A stretch of DNA of 64,000 nt from Siphlonurus alternatus (lineage: Eukaryota > Arthropoda > Insecta > Ephemeroptera > Siphlonuridae): NCBI GenBank assembly GCA_949825025.1, contig OX463784.1, forward strand, positions 14,675,283 to 14,739,282, in the 5' to 3' direction. Both the position numbers and the translations under genes were made by a program. The notes under the pieces were generated by a model, which was not told the origin of the DNA, searched no databases, and saw only the letters and a program-made list of their open reading frames with translations. Positions 57,501 to 64,000 of this stretch are shown here, one piece after another (within the stretch, counting starts at the first letter, position 1; each line of letters opens with the position of its first letter).

Positions 57501-59317
57501 TGATGATTCTTACCATAGCCATGACCATAAGACGGTGGAGCATAAGCCGCCACTTGTCTGTAGTATTGGTTCCCATATGCAGAGGGTGCCGCTAATTTAT
57601 CGCGGGAAATTCAATTTTTTTAAATTATCAAAATAAGCAAGGCGGGGAATAAAAAAAAAGGAGGCAATATTTTTAGCACAGGTAAGTCAATTTTAAAATT
57701 ACAAAAATTGTAATAAAAATGAAAGTTTCAAGGGGAAAATCCTTCTCAATTAAGGGATTTAATTACTAAAAAATAATATTTACTCAGTATATTATTCTGG
57801 TATCGAAAGAAATCTTCATATCCATTGCAACCTTTTTGTTTGCACTAAAAAATGGTTGAAAGTGAAAACACGCTGAAGTTTTATTCACGACTTTGATTAA
57901 AAAGATTATAGTACTACGAAATACATGAATTAATAAGAATAAATTTTTATACGAGAAATATTTTAAACAAATTCGTGAGTAAAATTCCAGCTTAATCTAA
58001 TGGATATGAGCTTTTGTTTTGATACAACAATAAAACTATAACACTTGATATAACAGAGTTTTATAGTTTTATATTACCATACAGTCAAATTTACATAATA
58101 TTCCATCCGGAAGTAGCCAAAAGGGTAAGGTTTTTAGTCTTTCCTATTCGTAATAATCGTTACAATTTCACACATAGGTCAGTACTTACACAGTAAACCA
58201 GTGAGTAAAGTTTCAAATTTGGATTGCAAACAGAAGGCTGAAAACTTCACACTTTCGGCTACTTCCGGCAGCAATATTAAATTAATTTGACTGTAGTATA
58301 CTGAGATTTTTACAATGCTTACCAATGCTATTGTAATATGACGGAGCAGCATAAGCTGACTGGTCATAGTAGTTGGCACCTGAGGTGTAGTGTGCAGCTA
58401 ACAAGGATTAAAAAACGTAAATACATGACATGCAGTACTTCATAAAAGCGGGGTTTTGTAAAGTTAATGTTTTCTTATTAAATTAAAGCAGGTAGCAATG
58501 AATATGAATGAAAAATTGTAAAAAGCTTAAATTAATAATCAAAGTCTTCTGCTCGCTGTTAGTAAACAAAGTATTGTTGTTTACCAATGCGAGTATAACA
58601 CTTTGTTAATAATATTATATATATTATGTACGTATATTAGAGATGTATATCATGCAATAAAATCATTGTATAATATTAGGTTTGTTCGTTAAAGAGAAAC
58701 TAATTTAAAATTAAGTATTCAGTTGAAGTGACATAATTATTCTGTACCTACGATCTTAATGATTTTTAATCCAGTAACTATTATACAATTATTGAGGTAC
58801 GTGTGAAAAAAAAAAAAAATGAAAATCTTTAATCGGTGAAGACGTGAAGACCTTATACATGCACTGAAGTATTAATTAATATGACGATTACATGCAAGAA
58901 AAAAAAAACATCCCTAGTGTCTCCACTGAATGCAGATAGGGGTAGGAGATGTTTTAAATATAACATTTATAATTATTAGAAATTGAGGAAAACTTCAAAA
59001 ATTCTAACATTATGGCAATTGATAAAAAATTTCCCAGCGAGGAACACTTAAACCCCCTTTTTTTAAATATATAACTTACCGACAGCGGGGGCATAAGCGG
59101 GAGCGGCATATGTTGCGGGGTACGCCTGGGTGGCATAAGCAGCGGGGGCAGCAGCGTAGGCCGCAGGGGTGTAACCGACAGGTCCAGCGGCCAGGCCGGC
59201 GGGGGCGGGGCCGTTGACGTAGGTCACCGCAGCAGGGTTCAACTGCGCGAAGTAGGGGTGGCTGAGACCCCCTAGGACGGCCTGAACCGCCGCTACCAAA
59301 ACTACGAACCGCAACAT
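54527..59317 (-). CDS. Gene 3: cuticle-like secreted protein with Ala/Tyr mini-exons and a Gln-rich tail
   Basis: Six coding exons join in frame: 59317-59080, 58397-58323, 57591-57514, 56966-56898, 56347-56196 and 55765-54527, giving 616 residues. Residues 1-16 are a signal peptide (MLRFVVLVAAVQAVLG), followed by an AAP/YATQAYPA-rich segment typical of cuticle proteins. Exons 3-5 each add 23-26 residues with an AP(S)-Y...YY...AY pattern. A conserved-looking core follows (GIIQKTLDVAKPAIQTRKFQ, then YDIEERVVVRPAGSALVELD), split by a phase-0 intron. The long last exon is Gln/Glu-rich (QQQ, REREAAQQR, PEQRAQ repeats) and ends VPVYGKTLQAHPIAYY. I know this type of core from arthropod cuticle or matrix proteins but cannot name a family. 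A 302-codon plus-strand ORF over the last exon is an antisense shadow. An untranslated first exon lies at 59965 to about 60006. Confidence 0.8.
55055..55300 (-). repeat. Gln-rich imperfect repeats in the last exon of gene 3
   Basis: The codons here are mainly CAG/CAA/GAG with repeated EQRAQPEQRAQPEP and QQQFEQQQ units; likely low-complexity, possibly coiled or disordered. Confidence 0.7.
57312..57420. mobile_element. Degenerate palindromic repeat with CTGTTCGTAAAC ends
   Basis: CTCTGTTCGTAAAC is mirrored by GTTTACGAACATAC, with AATTTTCTGCATTC-type inner mirrors. It lies in gene 3's intron between exons 4 and 5 and shares ends with 63628-63754. Confidence 0.6.
58080..58295. mobile_element. 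mariner-type MITE, TA target, in gene 3 intron
   Basis: Element 58082-58293 has ends CAGTCAAATT / AATTTGACTG between TA dinucleotides and inner inverted CCGGAAGTAGCC / GGCTACTTCCGG. The CAGTC-type end and TA target suit mariner. It ends 28 bp from the 5' splice site of exon 3. Confidence 0.78.
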
Positions 59318-59964
59318 TGCCTGTGGACACGGTATTTTTTAATGTGTTATATATATTTTTTTTTGTAATTAAATATAATACAAATTTAATTTTAAATTTG
59401 ATGACAAAATGTTCTTTAAATAAAAAATTTGATATTAATATAATTTTAATTAGTTGTTGTTTTTTACTAAGAATTGGTAGCTTAAAAATTGAAATTAAGA
59501 TTTTTGTTATTTATATAAATTAAAATAATTAGTTTTAGTTACTATCCTTGTTAGAAAAGAAATAGAAGCCTCGAGCAACTCTGCAAATGTATGAATAAAT
59601 TACAAATAACTATTGACTCTTACAGTACTAAAATATTGTCACGTTACGAAATATGCAACAACAATTAAAATAAAATCAAAGGAAAGTGGAATCAAATTTA
59701 AATGGCTTTATAAAATATATATTTACTATTTTAAATTGTTAAATAATCATCAAATTCGTCAAATTTAAAAATTCCTTTTCAATTATATTTTTTGTGTACC
59801 AAGATTATCATTGTAAAATACATTATATTTATTCATATATTATATTTTCAAATACTATAAAACACTCCCTGACATAATATTTAAAATCTTTATATAAATC
59901 AAGTATTCTATATATAGATCTAATACCACACTATAAAATATAATTCCAATGACTCCGGACTTAC

Positions 59965-60042
59965 CTTTTAGATAGAAGTATACAGTAGAACACTGAGCAG
60001 TGAACTGAACGTCTTGACTAAGGCGTACCCCACCTTTATATA
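59965..60042 (-). promoter_or_regulatory. Core promoter and untranslated first exon of gene 3
   Basis: TATATAAA on the minus strand (60042-60035), a TCAGT initiator at 60008-60004, and a short exon ending in AAAAG|GTAAGT with last base 59965. The next exon begins at 59320 after CCACAG, 3 nt before the ATG. The upstream 120 bp is GC-rich. Confidence 0.75.
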
Positions 60043-61783
60043 CCTGTGTATCTGGACACTATAGCCCCTCTCTTTTTTTCTCTCTCTGGGCCGCTCTCCT
60101 AACCACGGCAAGCAGATCACCGCTGCTGCCTCGCCTTACCTTTAACACCGCGCCCCCGACACACGCGATACAATTGCAATACATAAGATCAGGTATCAAG
60201 CATCTGACGTCATAATACAGGTTAATTAGTTATGAGTTATGGTATGACTATATCTTGAAGTTTATATAACATGTGTATTTTATAGTGGTAGATTTTTCAA
60301 TAATGAAAGAATACTGTAGGCAATATAAGCACTTTTTGTATAGAAGCACTGCACTTACCAGTTTTTTTAATGTTTTTACTGACTTTATTACTTTCAGCAT
60401 TCGACTTCCTTACAATTAAATTCGAACATATTTTATATCAAGGTTGATCAAATGCAGGATATGATTGCAAACTTAAATTACGAACAGATTCATAATCTTA
60501 ACATTTAAGTAACAATCTTTAATTACCCTTGTAATTAAAAATATTTATAAACAAGTAAAACAAAGAGTTACCAACCCAAAATTAATGATATACAAAAATA
60601 CCACAAAATCCTTTCATGCTATACCAAACTCCCAAATTTATTGTCATAACTGCTTTACATGATATAAATTTTATCATCATAAAAATATTTTAACCGCAAA
60701 GTAGAGTTATTACGTTATTACTTTTTATGACTATTCAAATATATTGTTTATATTATTTTGTTTACCTATGGATTCTGTATAAGAGAAAAAAAAATCATCT
60801 TTAACTTATAATTATTTTTATTTCATAAGAGAAAGTAATGTTATGCATACATATAATTTTAGTAATGAAAATAATAAGTTGCAGGGTTTTATGGAGAGAC
60901 TTTCTTTAAATATATCACACTTTGTGCTACGACTAGGCAAATATTTTCTTATAATTTATTGTTTCATCAGACTGAGTTTGATAATTTAATAACTCACTCT
61001 GCAGCAAGTGGTTATTTGCAGTAATATTTCTGGTTAATCTACGACGATGCAAGTGGAAAAAAAAAAAGAAAAACTTTTATATTGAACCTTCCTTTTAGAA
61101 TTTATAATCCTGGATTTTATTGAACACCGTACATGTCTAAATTTATACTGTAGAATAATTTGCTGAAATTGTATAGCCTTTTTAATCAATGATTTGGACG
61201 TAACGATTTTTACATGCAATACAAATCAACTTTAGAATTAATTAACGTTTATATTCATTGTTTATTATTTAATTAACAGATGTTATTTTGCAGCATATTT
61301 CCATCAGGTCTTTAGATATATTCAAATCATTTTCGTATTTATTGATATGATATAAGATTCAATGTATAAATTTACAGTATATAGTTTGAATGATAAAAAC
61401 TATTCGTGCCTTTGCCACTTTGCCATGCATGTTGGAGGGGGGGAAATTTTAATTTTATACACAGAATTTTATTGAAAAAAAAAAAAAAAACAACAGATCA
61501 ATTACTAATAAAACTGACATTAAAAAATATGGCATATAATTATACTTATTTATTAAAAAAACACTCAATGTTAATATTTTTTTATATACAATGTGATACA
61601 TTTTAATTTTTGACATCAATGCATTCATTGCATGCAACCTACTATATAATAAAACTTAAGAAGAAGACTACAATTATGTATCGCCAACTTTTTGCAGATA
61701 TTTTTTAAGCCTATATCAAGAACAAATCTAGTTAAAACACAAGCTCTTACTTAAATATACGCACTTAAGGTATAATAACTTAA

Positions 61784-61909
61784 TATTATAATTCATGTAT
61801 TCAAATAACAAATGTTTTCATTAACTATGTAAAATTCTATGGCTAAAGAGGGATTAAATTCCCTAAATAGCCTCAGCCCTTGAGGCTGAATGTACAATGA
61901 ATAAATAAA
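61784..61909 (+). mobile_element. Probable non-LTR retrotransposon 3' end, second copy
   Basis: Almost identical to 38499-38629, including TTCATGTATTCAAATAACAA and CCTTGAGGCTGAATG, with an AATAAATA tail. Confidence 0.65.
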
Positions 61910-61920
61910 ATATAATAACT

Positions 61921-62097
61921 TCCATGTTAGATTAGTCAACTTTAAAAATTAATAACTAAAAAACCAAATCGTATTTGTATACCTGATATTTTAGCCACTG
62001 ATAGGGAATGTAGAGAACATTTAAAGTTTTAAGATATATGCTTCATAATTTTTATGTGTAAAATTTTTTTTAATAATGGGCGAGTTACCTTATCCTT
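61921..62097. mobile_element. Half copy of MITE family B
   Basis: Collinear with the right arm of 15539-15885 (TTAGTCAACTTTAAAAATT, TCGTATTTGTATACCTGATA, GTTACCTTA.CCTT). The left arm is missing and no TTAA pair remains. Confidence 0.7.
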
Positions 62098-63627
62098 CTG
62101 TTTGATTGTTAGATCTATACATGACTATGACGTCATAATGTTTTGCAGCATGATTTTAATAAGCTCTCGAGCTACCATTATAAAAACTAGCATCCTTATT
62201 AGGTCTATAATTGATATTTTAGTATAAAAACATACCATGCATATAAATTTTACTTATATAATTATATTGGATTGAAAATAATAAAAATAGTTATATAAAA
62301 AATTGAGGAAGAACGTCATTATGTTGTTGATGTTTACTGATTACAACATAGATTTATCCTATTAATTAATAATAATTTTTTAGTTACATTTTACAAGTAT
62401 TTATATGTTTTATTATATAAATGATCACTTTCACCTAAATGTGTTAACGCATACACAAAACTGTTTCACTTGTCAGATCTTGATTTAAACATAATTATAG
62501 CTTACAAATCAGAAAAAACTAAAGCATTTAATCTTTCTAACATAAAAAAAAAAATATACAGTTGTGATGTAAAGCATTTAATTTCTAGTTTTAAATTAAT
62601 ATTTAACATATTTCTTTTTTGTAATTATTATTTCAAATTATGCTATATAAAGGTGAGATTTTAAATTTGTTGAAAATATAATTAATATTAATGATAAAAT
62701 AGTACATTAAGTATGTAAATTATATACAAAGGTATAATGATTAGATAACATTTAATAATATAGCAATAAATACATTGCTTCAGGCATTATATTATGGTAA
62801 GTAAAAAAGGGGTAAAACAAGCCATAAATCAATATGTATTAACTAGGTTGCAATTTAATTGAAAAAACAGTTCTTACTAATACAAGTATGAGTTATAATA
62901 CTAATTAATATGAATGCATCAAGTAAATATTAAAACTTGAAACTTGTTCAGTTACAAATAGTTCTAATTATATAAACAAAATGCTATCCAAAATTTGGTA
63001 AAGGGTCTAAACATGCAGTTATTTTAAGTGCCCAAAAATGGGAAAAAACTTGTTACAATTGATTCACCCAATTTGGTTTTATTATAAAGCCAACAAGACT
63101 ATTTCGTGATCTTTATGAGAACTGCCTAACTTGGTCATCTCAATTTAATACACGCAATAATAGAGTTTGCTAGGTCAAAAATTAGTGTTGTTAAATGTAC
63201 GTTTCACAAATGTCTTAACTTTATAGGTTTTCGAAACAGTTAATATTTAATAGTCAAATTAATCTATACATGCATTATAAATGTCGCAATAAATTATTGT
63301 CCATTGAAATAAAAAATTTGTTTGGTCTCGAATAATTATTTATATTTAATTTTTATAATTTCTTTGTCAACATTTTTAAAATCAGACTGTAAAAGAAGTG
63401 TTTTATCCGTTAGTATTATTAAAATATAATGATGATACAATATATTTAAAAACTTCAATTAAATTTAAACTTAAATTCAATTAGAAACAATTTCATTCCA
63501 CTCGTTAATTAGTATATTGATATTATTCATTATACTTAATAATTAATATTGTATTCATTCAAGAGAAGTATGACGTTAGTCGAACTCATTGCATGCATGC
63601 TTTTTAAACATTTCATATACAAATAAT

Positions 63628-63754
63628 AGGTCTGTTCGTAAATATATACACAATCAGAAGGAATCGATTATTTGTGATGAACCTTATGTTCTATGTACAT
63701 AAGGTTCATCACAAATAATCGATTCTTTCTGATTGTGTATTTACGAACATACCT
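63628..63754. mobile_element. Near-perfect palindromic MITE, ends AGGTCTGTTCGTAAAT
   Basis: The arms match over about 58 bp (CACAATCAGAA.GAATCGATT, ATCACAAATAATCGATTC) with a tiny loop. The ends are shared with degenerate copies at 57312 and 34273. The flanks AATAAT / CTTATT give no clear duplication. Confidence 0.8.
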
Positions 63755-64000
63755 CTTATTAATTAAAAGCAAAAACAATATATTTTTAATTGCTTATAAT
63801 CAGTTATATTTAAAAAATATTTTCATTATTGCTATTTTATCATTATGAAAGAATGATCGATATCTCTAAAAGATCAAAGTTCATAACTTTAATTTGAAGA
63901 GTGTGTAATAAATTTTTACTAATATACAACAGTAATCTAATCTCATCCCAGTAGCATAGATTAATATAATTCTTAATTAAAGAATTAACATTTGATTATG

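Larger units (their letters stand above)
60190..63627. other. AT-rich spacer
   Basis: No gene supported over about 3.4 kb. It holds TGACGTCA near 60205 and 62127, a LINE-like 3' end (61784-61909) and a decayed half of MITE family B (61921-62097). Confidence 0.5.

Overview
The window reads as animal nuclear DNA, most likely from an insect or related arthropod. It is AT-rich and has spliced genes with GT-AG introns. The recognisable proteins are cuticle or extracellular-matrix types: a peritrophin-type chitin-binding domain fused to resilin-like YGAP repeats, an Ala/Pro/Tyr-rich and Gln-rich cuticle-like protein, and small secreted proteins. SINEs, foldback MITEs and fragments that look like LINE ends fill much of the rest. 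No bacterial operons, CRISPR arrays or recognisable viral genes were seen. Exon structures are inferred from splice signals and frame continuity, without transcript data.

Layout. 0.4-0.75 kb: a hAT MITE next to a mariner-type MITE. 1.7-8.0 kb (+): gene 1, a 516-aa CPAP1/resilin-like protein in three exons, whose second intron is packed with nested transposons. 9.3-15.9 kb: MITEs in AT-rich spacer. 15.96-21.05 kb (-): gene 2, a 123-aa secreted protein with a probable untranslated first exon about 4.6 kb upstream. 22-37 kb: no confident gene; MITEs, a tRNA-derived SINE, a cluster of transcription-factor-like motifs at 33.26 kb and a GC-rich promoter-like island at 33.9-34.1 kb. 37.5-41.75 kb (-): gene 5, a candidate transcription unit with at least five tandem exon-like units, ending near four consecutive strong hairpins. 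42-46 kb: two nested foldback elements and local duplications. 46.2-49.25 kb (-): gene 4, a candidate seven-exon, 163-aa cysteine-rich secreted protein. 54.5-60.04 kb (-): gene 3, a 616-aa cuticle-like protein with three symmetric phase 1-1 mini-exons. 60-64 kb: AT-rich spacer with repeat fragments.

How the parts relate. Genes 1 and 3 are probably secreted structural proteins, gene 2 is a conserved-looking small secreted protein, and gene 4 may bind a small ligand. Candidate TATA boxes precede all five genes, and genes 1 and 3 also have a TCAGT initiator about 36 bp downstream. The most unusual features are a set of palindromic MITE families that all insert at TTAA, with two nested cases that show the target site directly; a large excess of the CRE-like octamer TGACGTCA, mostly inside foldback elements and the tandem array; and the exon-like array with its hairpin cluster at 37.5-41.7 kb.
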